Assembly (NCBI GenBank): GCA_963693085.1
Contig: OY856414.1
Span: 261,172,001-261,236,000 of the forward strand
Length of the DNA: 64,000 bases
Origin: Alisma plantago-aquatica
Taxonomy: Eukaryota > Streptophyta > Magnoliopsida > Alismatales > Alismataceae
Reading direction: 5' to 3'
Part shown: piece by piece, positions 1 through 12,060 of the stretch
Numbering within the stretch: position 1 is the stretch's first letter
How the letters are laid out: every line of letters starts with the position of its first letter
Notes under the pieces: model-generated
Told to the model about the DNA's origin: nothing
The model's database searches: none
What the model saw: the letters and a program-made list of their open reading frames with translations, nothing else
Position numbers and translations under genes: made by a program

Positions 1-870
1 CTAAAATCTTCTAAAATATTGTTCAAAAAGATCATTTTCAAATTCTCCCCCATGATCACTACGGATGGAAACAATCCAACAAGAAGCTTCATTTTCAACT
101 AGTTTGCAAAATCTAGAGAAAACATCAAGTGTATCACTCTTAGAAATGAGAAAGAAAGTCCAAGTATATTGATAAATATCATCAACAATAACAAGACAAT
201 GCTTGGAACCACGAAGAGATTTAGTTCTCATAGGTCCAAATAGATAAATGTGGAGAAGTTCAAGAGCTCTTTTGGTACTAAGGACTCCTTTGGATTTGAA
301 GGAGGTATTGGTTTCCTTTCCTTGGGTGCAAGGTTGGCTTTCCTCATCCTTTTCAAAATCCAATTTGGGAATTCCTTTGACCAAGTCCTTTTTGCTCAAC
401 TTCTTCAATTGATGCATATTTACATGACCTAGCCGACTATGCCAAAGAGAAATATCATTTGAATTGCCTACAAGGCATCTACCAACTATAGGCTTAATAG
501 AGTCAAGAACAATTACATACAGATTACCATTCCTAGTTCCCTTATATATAACATGGTAAGTGAGGGAATCTAGGAGCAAGCATTCAAAAGAAGTTAATAG
601 CACAAGGTAACCATTATCACATAATTGACTAACACTTACTAAATTGTGATGTAGGCCATCCACAAAGAGAGCATTCTTGATACACAACGATGCACATATA
701 TCACCCTCACCTTTTACCTTACCTTTCTTATTGTCCCCGAAAGTGACCGAGCCTCCTTTCTACTTTGTGAAATTGTTGAAATGTCTTATATCACATGTCA
801 TGTGCTTTGTGCAGCCACTATCAACAATCCATTTTCCTTTTTCCTACAAGAAAGGAGAGTGTCAGATCCC
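1..870 (-). pseudogene. Element A pol fragment: protease, GAG-pre-integrase and N-terminal integrase core
   Basis: This is a Ty1/copia pol segment cut by the window edge. The aspartic protease motif WIVDSGCTKHM is encoded around 795-830, with the DSG triplet at 814-822. It is separated from what follows by at least one stop. The open frame 1-687 (228 codons) carries the GAG-pre-integrase motif WHSRLGHVN near residue 82. The integrase core follows, with VIVDD near residue 165 and SDHGGEFEND near 210, which supply the first two acidic catalytic residues. The third acidic residue and everything downstream lie left of base 1. In an intact element this region would process the polyprotein and integrate cDNA. 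Here it is a decayed remnant, although the integrase frame itself is open for 687 bp. Confidence 0.85.
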
Positions 871-2909
871 CACTCAAACTTTGGGATTTAGTATTAGCTT
901 GGGGACCCATCTCATCTTTGGGTTGGTCCCCTTAGGCTTGTAAGGATAATAAGTAGAATAATGATCGTCACTTTTGCAATGAGAGCAAATCATAGGGTTC
1001 TTAGAGCCAGAAGATTCTTCAATGAAAAGAGGAGTTTCCTTACTCTTTTTCTTACCTTTGACCTTACTCTTTCCCTTAGGAGATTCCCCTACAAATCCCA
1101 AACCACTACTACCACTTTGTTTGGTAGAATGGTCAAGGACTTAATTTAGGGAGTTTTTTCCTTTGAGGAATTTCTGTAGAGAGGCCCTAAGTCTATGATT
1201 GTCATCAATAAGAGATTTAACAATAGAGGACAGACTAGCAAGATCATCTCTAGCATGAACAAGGTTGGCCTCTAAATAGAGGGCTTTATTCAAATAAGAA
1301 TTCTTTTCAAGAGTAATACAAGCAACATCATTACTAGGAAAAATAGGTCTAGAAGATAAATCATTAACTTGACCAAGTAACTAGCTTTTTCAGATTTAAG
1401 TAATTGAATTTCTTTGAGATAAACATACCTCTCATCTCTACGAGCATCACTAATAAGCTTGAGTTCAACATTTTCAATTTTAAGTAACTCAATCTCATTA
1501 AGGCACCTTTGGTTGTCTTCCTTAAGAGATGCAATATACTTAAGATAGACACTATTCTCTACTTCAACTCCATTGTATTGGAGCTCAAGATCAAGATATT
1601 GGCCTTGCAAGGAATCAATTCTCTCAAGATGAATTTTCTCATTTTGCTCAAGAATATCAAGTTTATCATACAAGTCATCAATGATTTTACCCAACCTCTT
1701 GTTTTTAGATTTACATTTAGAATAAGAAGAATAGGTAGTAACAAGCATGTCAATAAGAGTTTATTTAGCTAACTCATGAAACCTTACCTCACTTACCTCA
1801 CTTACCTCACCAATATCTTCACTTGTGGAGTCCATGAATGCAAGGTGGCCCTCTCCATCTTCATCTGAGCTTGAGACACTAGAGGATGATCCTACCCAAG
1901 CTGCATGAGCTGTCTCTTTGTGTCTCCTCCCCTTCTTGTCCTTCCTCTTGTATATACTATCTTTTTTGTACTCTTGTCCTTCTTGGAGCTGATCTTATGG
2001 TGTGACTTTCTAGCATTAGGACATTCACTCTTGTAGTGCCCTTTCTGACCACACCTGTAGCACCTTGGAGTAGATGAAAAAGATTTCTTTCCTTAGAAGT
2101 GCTTTCCCTTAGAGAAGATGGATTCATGCTTTCTAGGGCCATCATCTTCACTTGAGGAGGAGGGAGAGGTCTGGAAAGCAAGTTGTTGGTGAAGGATAAG
2201 AGGCTCCACTTAGACTTTGAAGGTAATATCTTTGATCTTCCTTGATTCTTTTCTTCTTGCTTTGCTTCCTCTTCTTTCTTGTCAAGTCTTGACTCATGAG
2301 CTTGTAAATTGCCAATAAGCTCCTAGGTTGGAAGATCACCAAGATTTGTTACTTCTTCAATGGAGATCACCTTTGACTCCCATCTCTTTGGATGAGACCT
2401 CAAGATCTTTGAGTTGATTTCTCCTCTATCCAAAGTATGTCCCAATGCAGCTAGGTTGTTGATGATGATGTTGAGCCTTGAGTACATCTCGACAACTCCT
2501 TCTTTCTTCCCCATCTTGAAGTGTCAAGGAGGTTGTTCAACATGTAGACCTTTGCCTCCTTCACTTGTTTTGTGCCTTCATAAGTAATGCACAACTTGTC
2601 CCATATCTCATTGGATGTATCCCCTAAGCATATGTTGTTGAACTCAGATGGAGTGAGGGCTGCATAGAGGATGCTAATTTCTTTGGCATTGAGCTTTGCA
2701 TTCTTTAGGTATGCTTCATACCGAGTCGATACATATTTGGTTGGCTCCTTGTAGTGTGTAATCATCACTTTCCACATATCAAAGTTCATCCCTTGAATGT
2801 AGAATTGCATCCGTCACTTCCAATAGAGGAATTTGGTGCCATCGAAGACCAAGGGGCACATGGAGAAGCCTCCCTCTAGGTTGAGGGAACCAAGTAGGTT
2901 ATCACCCAT
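870..2909 (-). pseudogene. Element A gag pseudogene (Sirevirus type)
   Basis: The capsid/nucleocapsid gene starts at an ATG at 2907-2909, 39 bp downstream of the PBS. The first exon-like stretch contains the copia gag signature VFDGTKFLYWK. A TGA then sits where an Ala or similar codon is usual (about 2814-2816). The UBN2-type capsid region follows at 2323-2810 and includes NEIWDKL and KEAKVYML; it needs a frameshift near 2510. A CCHC zinc knuckle (CYRCGQKGHYKSEC) is encoded near 2020-2062. A long heptad-rich coiled coil lies at 1290-1748, and a second knuckle-like motif (CSHCKSDDHYSTYYP) followed by WVPK lies at 874-1101. The coiled coil between two Cys-His motifs is a Sirevirus trait. Several stops and frameshifts show that it no longer makes a full Gag. 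Confidence 0.85.
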
Positions 2910-2947
2910 CTTCTCATCTCATAGGAGATTTTTTGGACAATATCCTT

Positions 2948-2959
2948 TCTCTAAAACCA
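2948..2959 (-). other. Element A primer-binding site (initiator tRNA-Met, decayed)
   Basis: The plus strand reads tctctaaaacca, matching 9 of 12 bases of gctctgatacca, the complement of the usual tRNA-iMet PBS. A 2 bp spacer separates it from the LTR edge at 2962. The position and spacing support the call despite three mismatches. Confidence 0.75.
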
Positions 2960-2961
2960 CT

Positions 2962-3357
2962 TGTTGGATCTAGGGCTCTAGAGGGGGGTGAATAGAGCTT
3001 CAAAATTCTCACAAGAATAGTTAGACCTTCAAATTATATCCATTGAAACCAAAAGCTAAAACTGAATTTAAAGTCCTATCTAAATAAACTTATCAAGGAT
3101 GAGAGAGATTGAAATAAACACTTGGAAAAGGTGTTTAGAGTGGTTCCAATATCCAAACTAGGAGACCGTCAATCCACTACGTAGAGAGGTCAACCTCTAG
3201 GACTTTGTAACACATGTATACTTATATTCCATTATAAGAGATACAAGAAGACCACCTTACATCCAAGGGCTTATCTATCCAAGACAAGAGTCTTTCACCT
3301 ACACAAGGACTTAGCCACTTGATTAATATGTCTTCAGCCTTAAACAAGGACTTACCT
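2962..3357 (-). repeat. Element A 5' LTR, inner (U5) part
   Basis: The LTR edge starts TGTTGGATCTAGGG on the plus strand and includes tagaggggggtgaatagag. Essentially the same string sits at the matching edge of both LTRs of element H (about 44980 and 48970), which supports a Sirevirus relationship. The segment stops where element B begins; the other part resumes at 29460. Together the two parts give an LTR of about 1.46 kb, close to the 1.42 kb of H. Confidence 0.8.
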
Positions 3358-6190
3358 TGTTATAACCTCAATTTCCTAAGTATGTAATGAAAAGTGTAAT
3401 TCTCTTTCAAAGAATAAATGAAATCAATTTCTTTGATTTGTGATGGATTTCATGTGAAATGGCCTTGATTGATTAATAATGGGCTTTGTTGGCCATTGAG
3501 ACCAATTGAAAAGAAAAGAGAAATAAAAAGGAAAAGGAATTAATTAATAAAAGGGAAATATGAGAAATAGACAATTAAAAGAGGATAAAGGCAAAAAGAT
3601 ATTCCCCAATATGGGAATCCGTGCCTTTAGGATTTCTTGAGGTCCAAGGGACCCAAGATAACAAGATAATGGCAAAGCGAAAAGAATTGCTAATTAATTT
3701 TGAATTAATTAATGGATACTTTGGGAGAGAAGGAAGCCTTCTCATACATTGGATTTTGTTTCCCAAAATTTTTAAATTGCTAGATGATGACAATATGAAC
3801 GTTCCCTTAAAATTTGAGACAAAGACGAGCTATGTTTTAGGAGATATGAATTTCCCAATTAATCTCCAAAATTGGGAATTATTCTAAAGATAGGAATATA
3901 CTTTCCTTTGTGTTAGACTGCGAGCAACAAGGGCTGTTGGATCTCGATCCAACGCCTGGAACTCATCATATAAGTCCTACACGGACTGGAACTCTGCCAA
4001 TTGCAGAGGGATTTTCCCTCTCCAATTCCTTGCGACCCAGTGGGTGTGCAAAATCATTGATGGTTCCTTTGGATTCAAGAAAGGAAACTGAAGGGAATCA
4101 TCCCTGGTTTGTCGAGGATTGGTCATCGATTGGGAAAGTTCCCAAACCAATAGGGACTTGCCCCGACTCTTTATATAGGGGAGGGTAAACGAGGGAACCA
4201 ACACATCCGTTTGCTACCCCAAAAGCTACGGACGAGTAAGAGGAGAGTTCCTGTGCGACCAATTTGAAGATACACCTTGACCTGCACCCCCGTTCCAGTG
4301 GCAAACCTCGCCAGAGTTCGGAGAGTAGAGGACGGTCGCTGTGCATTCGTGGCAAGAAATTGAACCCCTAGTCAGGTTCGACACAGGGAGACGAAGCTCC
4401 CTGACTTCTTGGCGTGCTCGCTGGTGGTCAAAAGCTCAGAGTCAACCTTAAGGTTGACCCTCGCGGGAGTTGTTGTGCTCGGGCGCGAGGTAGGAGAAGA
4501 CCTCGTGGTTAATTACCAAACTACCCCATCACGCCTTCTTTCCTAGTAAGGAAAATCTCATCCTTCAGTCTACTTTTGATCACTAGATTAGGCGTGTGCA
4601 TTCGTGGCTATTGGATCCTCAGTGGACCCGCGGACCATGGATCGGGCGATCCTTGTTTTTCCAAAATTAGCAAGTAAAATAAGAAAAGGATTTTCTTTGT
4701 AAAAATCATATCTTGTGCTAGAAAACTCGGATGAGAAAAGTTTATACATGAAAATTGATTAGAAAAATATGAGGAATAAGATAAAAATAGTTTGAAAGCC
4801 TAAATCTGTCTCTTTTAACAAAAGTGTAGTATTTTGATGAAAACGTTGTTAATTTGTGGTTAGAAACCCTAATTGTTAATCAATGATAGATTTAATATTG
4901 CAATTAGGTTAATTCAAGCATGGTTAACTTTTTTAATGATAAAGATAGATTTTAACCTATTTGGAAGATGAAATTGCAAAGTTTAGGGTTTTAAACCTAA
5001 TAAAATGGTTAATATGCTTAGCAACCATAAGTAAGAGAAAAACAAAAAGAAAAGTGCTTATAATCTAAAATTAGGGTTTCATTTTTCTAAAAGATGATCT
5101 TAGGATCTTTTGAGAAATAAAGATGAAATAATTAGGATTTTAAAGTAATTTTATAAAATTAGGGTTTAAAGTAATAAAGATGAAGTGGAACCCTAATTGT
5201 GATCAAAACCCTAAAAAGGACTAATAACCCTAGGAATAAACTAGGATTAATGGTCCATGATGGCATAATTAATAATAGAAATATTGGATGCCTATTTCAA
5301 GATCAACTTGTGTAAGTGCTTGCTTGGTATCTTGCTTGGTTAATTTGATTATGCACTCAAGTCAACTTAACAGGTATGTGGTTAATTATGGTTAATCACA
5401 TTATTTTCCCAAAGGTTTTCAGATGAATTGATCACATTGATTGCAATTAACCAGTTTGGATGTTCATAATTGCAATTTATAAAGTCACTGTGATTATCAC
5501 AACTATAAATAAGTGTGTAACGTCGCACCTACATGCCACCCTGATGGATGATGCAAAAAGTTCAAGCCCAGGAGGGAAGACCAATGGGCACCATGAGAGG
5601 TGAACCCAGACACCAAGCTCAGGAATGAAGGTGGTCTATGTTGCGTGACTAAAGGGAACCATGAGAGGTGACCTTAGGCACCAAGCTTAGGATTGAGAAG
5701 GTGGCCTTAAGTCAAACCCTATAGGGGGTATTCCAGGGTTAGGGCAAAAGCGGTGGAGATTGACACATTGAAAATGTAAATTGAATTATTAATTACATTG
5801 GTTGTGATAATTAGTTTGTTCGCCATATTTGTGAACTTTCAGTTGTCCCCACATACCGGTGTATTCTTATATGCTAACCGTTGTTTTGTTTGTCGGCGTT
5901 TTAGGTACAACCCTAAAATGAACAAACAGTAAAGTGACACATTGTGAAAATAAGAAATAAAGTGCAAGGAGGATTAGATAGAATAGATCCAAAGCTATGG
6001 ATAGAAGTAGATTTCCAAAGTTTTTAACAGGTATGCAAAATTTTATTTTAAACCAGATTTCAGTTTAGTTGGTATAATTTCTTAATTATTATTGATTAAT
6101 TTCCGAACCTTTGATCCAGTTTATTGGGATAATGACTCTGACCTATTGGTCTCCCTTGATTGGGGGTTACTGGGAGGCGGGGTCGCTACA
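3358..6190 (+). repeat. Element B 5' LTR
   Basis: Long terminal repeat matched along its length by 26628-29459. U3 covers roughly 3358-4200, judged from the TATA box at 4171. The rest is R and U5, which is unusually long. It contains several AAACCCTAA/TTAGGGTTT-type boxes (about 4985-5230). An open frame at 3910-4188 recurs in the other LTR only because the LTR is duplicated, and I do not regard it as a gene. Confidence 0.93.
4171..4178 (+). promoter_or_regulatory. Putative TATA box of the element B 5' LTR
   Basis: TTATATAGG occurs in a GC-richer context, about 815 bp inside the LTR. The 3' LTR has a variant CTATATATATTGG at about 27439-27452. Transcription of the element would begin about 30 bp downstream. 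Confidence 0.55.
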
Positions 6191-6192
6191 AT

Positions 6193-6204
6193 TGGTATCA
6201 GAGC
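6193..6204 (+). other. Element B primer-binding site (tRNA-iMet)
   Basis: A perfect TGGTATCAGAGC lies 2 bp downstream of the LTR end at 6190. This is the standard chromovirus primer site. Confidence 0.95.
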
Positions 6205-6566
6205 ATAGGTTCCTCATTTAATCTTTAATAATTATTAAAATTTAAAAATTCCATAGAACTGAGGGAGTTATTAGAGGATTTATCGAAAGACTGAGGTGTC
6301 TAGAAAAGGATCACTTCTGGGGGCTGGCAATATTTTCCTCTGCACCGCTACTCAAAATATGAGGACTCCCAGATGGTGTGACTGCCTGGACAATGTCTTA
6401 GGATTTGACTCGAAATAAGATACCTTTAGGACTCTCTTATCTTGTTCATCCCTTCTCAATTCAAATTCTATTAAGGATTTTAAGGATTAGGATTTTCTCT
6501 CTCTTCCTCACCCTCTTGAGGCATGGGTAAGGTTGATAAGGTTTAAGGAATCCTCCACCAAAGTAA
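6205..6566 (+). other. Element B untranslated leader (continues at 21049-21131)
   Basis: This is non-coding sequence between the PBS and gag. Element C interrupts it at 6566/6567. The leader resumes after C's second target-site copy and runs to the gag ATG at 21132. I see no ORF or RNA gene in it. Confidence 0.75.
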
Positions 6567-8137
6567 TGTTAATGCGTCGTTTAGCACTTACAATCACTAA
6601 GATTATTATCCTTGAGTTTAATCCTTTTCTACTTCTGATTAAGGCTAGTATAGAAGGGTCGATCCCACATGACAACTTTTTATGATTGTTTCCTTTATCC
6701 CAATTAATTTTTGAAGAACTATTTTTTTATTTTTTTATTTTTAGATTTTAAAACGGAAAGTAAAGATAGGGATGGGGGTTTGGTTGATTACACTAAAACA
6801 AGAAATAAGCACAAACTAACAATGTAATAACAAGAATTTATTTTTGCACATTTCACAAGGAAAAGAAACAAATAATTGTTAACACAAGTAGACTATTGTG
6901 AATGGAAAAGACTAGAAGTAAAGAAAGCAAATCAACGAAGGTTGAAATCAAAGGGATAGAATCGAGGCTCTTGGGGTTTTCACCACCTTAGCCTAGGAAA
7001 ACGATTAATCCTTAAACAACGGGTTGGATGAAGGCAAGTGAATTATAAATCCACTAAAGATGATCTCCACATGAGCCCATTGGTCATGGTGCTCATGTTT
7101 CTTAGTTCATCACCTTAAATAGAGAAAATCCGTGGTCATTACAAAACTCTTATGCGATTGATATTTTCGTTCTAAACCCAAATTTCCAAGGTCATATTCA
7201 TTTGGATTAACTTTTGATACTATCAATTAATCACTTTGATATATCAACTAGTTATCAATCTCAAAAGCCATCTAGAATCATTTAAGGAGAAATTGAAAAT
7301 CCATGGCTAAGGGGTTATTCCCCTTGCCTCGATAAAGAACTACTCACTCATGGAGAAGGAGAAAAGAGAGATGGAGGAAGGAAGTGATATAGCCATCTTT
7401 GAGTCTTACGACTACTGATCCTCAATTAGAGACAATGAAGATGGATGCCACTTCCTACCTTTCTCGGTTGCTCAAGAGAGGGGAGGAGGAGAAGAGAAAG
7501 TACTAGATCTAGACACAATAGAATTAAAATAACATGTAACAAAATTGCAAGGCTACTTTATTTCAGAACTAGAAGAGTACAAGAAAATTCGCTCCGGAAT
7601 GCTAATACAAGAGAAATTTGAGATGCTTCAGGAGGAGGAAATGCCCCTCCTTTTATAGGAGAGGGAGGGGGCACTTTTACAATTAGGGTGAAGGGTTTTG
7701 AGGCTAGCAGATGGCTTTTTGGCTGGATGCTAGTGGATGGCGGCTGCCAAGCAATCAGCTGCCAACCCTAATTAGGGTGGCGGCGCAGTCAAAACATCTT
7801 TGTGCATTTCTTCCCATCAATAGGGCTTGGGCCGAGCGTTTGGACTAGGAATCAGGCGATCTGGCCGGTCATCTAGTCAAGAGTAATGATCGACGCTAGA
7901 ACGCAAAATGAGGGGTTGAACAACTGAGACGATCAGATTGTGATAGTGAGATGATGAGTTGGTGATGTCAGACAATCGACTCAAGTTCTGAAACCGCAAT
8001 AAAATGCACAAGATTGTCAGATTTTTTATAAAAATGAGAAAAATATTAATTTGTGCAATTTCAAGAGATGAATTGAGTATTTCTATGTGACAAGCGTAAT
8101 AATTTTTAGAAAAGAAGTGTTGAAATAACACTCATCA
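6567..8137 (-). repeat. Element C 3' LTR
   Basis: It matches 19418-21043 throughout but lacks a segment of about 45 bp present there (around 20590-20630), which accounts for most of the length difference. A minus-strand TATAAAA lies at 7651-7657 beside purine-rich flanks. Confidence 0.92.
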
Positions 8138-9029
8138 AAATACCCCATTCATAAAGTTTTTCTTGTCCTCAAGCAATTGAAAAATCAAAATGATTCAAAG
8201 ATTTTGGAAATCAAGTTCATCCTCCCTAGATTAGAAATTCTTTTATCCTTTTCATGGCCAAGTGACCCATCTCCTAGAACCACAAACTGCAAGCTCTATG
8301 TTTCTTAAGAAAACTTTTTTCATAACTTAATTTTTTAAACATATACTTTGTAAAGACAGTCTTGATCTAACTTGCGCTTCGACACTCAATTTTCATTTTT
8401 TTAATTGGGTTGATTGTTGCACGAGAATAGAGAAATTTGAGGTGTGACGGAAGAATCCCTCCTCTATTCCACTTGGGATATTTTTTTTATGGACTTGTGA
8501 TTACATTGACCACAATTTTTTTGTGTACCTTTTTGGTATCTTTTGATGGTACACCCATTTGTGGGGTATGGAAGAAGAGCATGCCAACCCAGACTTAGAG
8601 TTTGGTGTGTGATTTATTTTTCCCGTGCAACAAAAAACTCTTTTTTTAGTGTTGTTGCATAAGATAGAAAAGACATGTAGCTACATTATATGAGAGTAAA
8701 AAGAATAACTTAATCTAATGCTAAAAATAAGAAAATCTGCATTTGATTCTATTTGAAGCTCTAAGGCTTGCCACCGTTTCCAAGAATTACTTTCATGATC
8801 ATAGGGAACTTGTTATTTCAAAGTTTTTTTTTGAATAATTTTGAGAATGCAATTGTTTTAACAAATTTCATTTTTGTAGATAAAATACAACATTCAGCTG
8901 ACTAGATAAAGGCCTATGTTTGAAAGAAAAATAGTGCAACACAAAATAAAATGCAAAAAGAAATGCTGAAAAGGGAAGAGAGAGGGTGGATCATGTACCA
9001 CCCGCCCCACCCCAGACTTAGAATATTGC
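8138..9029 (-). other. Element C 3' non-coding region with PPT and CTAAGTCTGGG motifs
   Basis: No coding sequence is visible in about 0.9 kb between the extra ORF and the 3' LTR. Next to the LTR, the minus strand reads ATGAATGGGGTATTT, a plausible polypurine tract (8138-8152). The minus strand also carries CTAAGTCTGGGTTGG (about 8585-8600) and CTAAGTCTGGGGTGG (about 9007-9022). These resemble the G-rich motifs that follow the last ORF in Athila elements. T-rich runs occur near 8320, 8400 and 8480. Confidence 0.7.
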
Positions 9030-10370
9030 TCAGCCTGAGAAAACTCTTAGAACAAGATGGAGGGAAGAGTCACTGCGGTGGAGGGTGTTGCTAGTGGGAG
9101 GAGTAGTAGTGTCTCCAATAAAGAGAGTCAGGACCTGGATAACTCTACTGTGCTCCATACTCCTAATATGCTGGTCGGGTAGGGCATAATTACCGCAGTC
9201 CACATGCCAAGACTCCTGCGAATGCTGCATCAAGTACATGTGATTGAGCTGGTGGCCTTGTCTCTGCTTCTCTCGCTGAATCACATCTAGCTGAGTCTGA
9301 ACCTCATAAAAGTCGTAGGGGTCAGTGTCATCGTCTGATTATCGCCTAGTGAGACGTCTGGAAGGTGGCGGTGGCGGTCTAGTGTCCTCGTCGTGAGCCT
9401 ATTAAGAGAGGCTCCTCCTGTGAGGCTATGGCTCAAGGACAGTGTCTGGATGCTCCAGATTGAATCTCTGTATATGACCCGATAGAATAGTTAACTCATA
9501 GACGTAGTTTGCTTCGGAAAACTACAAATGTAACAGAAGTTGGAGGACTACCTGAGTGTCTTTAAACAAAAGGCAATAAACACCCTCGGTGCCCAAATGG
9601 ATAAACCTACTATTCTTCAAATACTGAGTGTTGATGAGGTGATTTTTGAGCTCAAGCGGAGGAAAGGGGATGTGGGTGTAGCCCAAAAATATTGCGAGCT
9701 GGGTGACATAGTGGCCGATACGAAAAGAAGAGGAAGTGGCTCAGCTGGCTTGGGTACCAAAGTGCTCAATAATAGCATTGCCCCAGTTAAAACGCTCTTC
9801 ATGTAAAAGACACCAGAGAGCATAAAGTTCTACCTGAGTGATTGCTCCCTGAGTACCTTCCCGACTAAAGATGGTGCAGGCTAAGATTCGGTGAAGGTAA
9901 CAGACCACCAGGTTGTGGATGCAAGAGGCCTTGGGCCCATTAGGAAGATGGGGTAGGAGCCCAGTGATCTCATCCCAAAACTTGTCTCTGTCATAATTGT
10001 CTGGGTAGGAGTGATGAGAACGCACCATTCATTGTTCTAGCCAATAATCATCTCTGCCATCGAGGATAAAAGAAGTGATTTTCCTGGCAGAAGACTCCAG
10101 ATTTTCCCCAAAAATTTGGAATTTGCAACTCGAGTTTCCAAAAGAACAGTGTAACCTACGGAAAGTGCTCAAAAACTCAAGGGTTAGATCACAATATATA
10201 GAGGTGACATGGTAGGGAAAGATAAGGATGTGGTTTCTATGTAGGATAGTGTCAGTAGTGTCGTGGATTCCCAAAGCATCTAGGGTTGTGCCGCACGCCC
10301 AACGGGGAAGGGAAACACCGATTGCGTACATCTCCTCATAACACTATCGGTGCTTGGCGCTAGTGAACTA
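9030..10370 (-). pseudogene. Element C extra ORF downstream of integrase (Athila ORF1 / env-position), C-terminal part
   Basis: The broken frames 10029-10331, 9741-10028 and 9030-9284 read as one protein. It contains TLDALGIHDTTDTIL, DLTLEFLSTFRR, YPDNYDRDKFWDEITG, HNLVVCYLHRILACTIFSR and ELYALWCLL. These match the pattern of the Athila ORF1 / putative plant transposon protein family, recognised from memory of the family. The function is unknown. Its place between integrase and the 3' LTR is where Athila elements often carry an env-like or extra ORF, but I see no convincing signal peptide or membrane segment. The N-terminal part lies at 12381-12708 on the far side of hAT element D. Stops and frameshifts (for example near 9740 and 9480) make it a pseudogene. 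Confidence 0.7.
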
Positions 10371-11223
10371 GTCATAGCCAGTGTTTTGAAAAGCAGTAAT
10401 CGGTGTACGAGCGGACATGGTACTGAATAGAGTATATACAGTATGCGGGAGTATATGCAGTTTTGGATTTTTTTTATAAATTTATTATATATTTACATAA
10501 ATTTATATATTGACCATATATAATTCGATATATAAAGGGAACAATCATAACTGGGGATATACAAAAAATGAAATTTCATTTGAAGCCGAGTAGAAAGCCT
10601 AACGGCTACAGATTATACAAAAGAATAAGAAATGAAAAACTATATGTACATAGATATTTTCCTATTCTTGTCATTCCAGATAGAGTATATAAGAAAGAAA
10701 GCTACACATTTAGCTTTCCTATTGAGGTGCAAATAGTATGGTTTCTAAACAGATACAAAAATAGAATCATGTATGTGTGTATAGTAGTTTTCCCCACTAA
10801 CTATTTGATATCTAAGATGCTATTATTGATACCATGCATTGATGTGCCATGTGCTTCACGTTATATTTCAGTTTGATAATATAACTAGATCATTGTAAAT
10901 GGATGGAATCACCAATCTATAGGAACTGTTTCAAGCACAAGTACAATGCATAATAGAACTTTTGGATAAATAGTTGGTGTACGGATACAAATTAGCTTGT
11001 CATTAGTCTATCAAGAAATAATTTACTTTGGTTAATGACAAGAATATAGATTAAACTTCTCATGTTCCATCAATAGGGTAATGACTAATGAGTATAAATT
11101 CCTCGATATCAGACTATTCCAGGTGAACTTTGGCCAATTCATACATTGGTCTTTCATCCTACACGTATTCCAAGTTCCAACAATCCTTAAGAGACAAAGG
11201 TGTATGATATGCATCATGTCACT

Positions 11224-11548
11224 GTCAGTGTGAAGTCGCGCCGGGTTCCTGGAGCTATGATGGATGATGAGTTCTTTGACCTGTGCAATGAGAATGATAC
11301 GGAGAGTGAAGGATATGAGGATGTACTGACGGAGGATGAGAAGAAATAGCTGGAAGCTGCGTTGAATATTGGTACATCTGAGGTTACAGAAGATGGGAGG
11401 AACAAATTTGCTGGGCCTCGGCATAGTTGTTATGAACAACGGGATATTATCATCGAGGATGTTGGTGTTTGCAGAAACGGTGATGCCAAGTTAAATAAGA
11501 AAGGATGGTTTACTTGGGGGAAGAGAGACAATAATCAGAAGCAGTAAG
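11224..11548 (+). pseudogene. Unrecognised coding-like stretch inside hAT element D
   Basis: One plus-strand frame is open except for a single TAG at about 11347-11349. It encodes an acidic segment (DDEFFDLCNENDTESEGYED) followed by a mixed basic/acidic tail ending KKGWFTWGKRDNNQKQ. Just downstream, 11605-11901 is a second open stretch in another frame, encoding an Arg-rich segment. I do not recognise either as a transposase or a known plant domain. They could be decayed transposase, captured host exon sequence or chance. Confidence that this was once coding is low. Confidence 0.3.
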
Positions 11549-11879
11549 AATGTATAAAGAAGAACATCCCTGCTCCTAGAGGCTCTCTTTGTGGGGATGA
11601 GAAGATGATCATCCTTCTCGATGACTCTGATCCAAGGCTCCCAGCCAGGCCAGCGAGGCATTCCATTGAGGGTGTGATTAGCATAGACGAAAGAAGGGGC
11701 AAGATACAGGGTGTGATTAGAACGTCTAGAAGATTTTTAAGAATCATAAGCAACAGGGTGTGCGGCAGCTCCTTGGCCAACAGAGGGGAAACGGCTACTG
11801 AAGTACTGATTAACCCCAAAATAGAACAACTGCTTACCTGTGAGTCACCGTCTAAGGTTGAAGAAGGCCTGACCAAGCT

Positions 11880-12060
11880 TGAGAGGCGCCACAGTGCTTG
11901 AGGGAAGCTGCCGTCCAAGCAATCAAGGGAGAGGCGCCGTAGTGCTTGAGGGAGAGCCGGGAGAGCCGTCACACTGCTTGAGGGAAGATGGCACACCTTG
12001 AGGACAACCGCCGCACGATTGGAGGGCAGCCGTCGCATGACTGGAGGGAAGTCACCGCCA
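11880..12060 (+). repeat. Degenerate short repeats inside hAT element D
   Basis: About six imperfect repeats share the core (C/A)TTGAGGGA(A/G) or TGGAGGG(A/C) followed by (A)GCCGYC. They are spaced 25-50 bp apart and embedded in GC-rich sequence. They look like a decayed minisatellite. Confidence 0.5.

Noticed and set aside
2960..3357. Splice-like or UTR structure of a host gene at the right end of the A gag
   Set aside because: The PBS position and the gaggggggtgaatag string shared with the H LTR edges show that it is LTR sequence.
3910..4188. Open frame in the B LTR, repeated at 27179-27457
   Set aside because: Its conservation is explained by LTR duplication. It has no known motif and sits around the predicted TATA box and transcription start.
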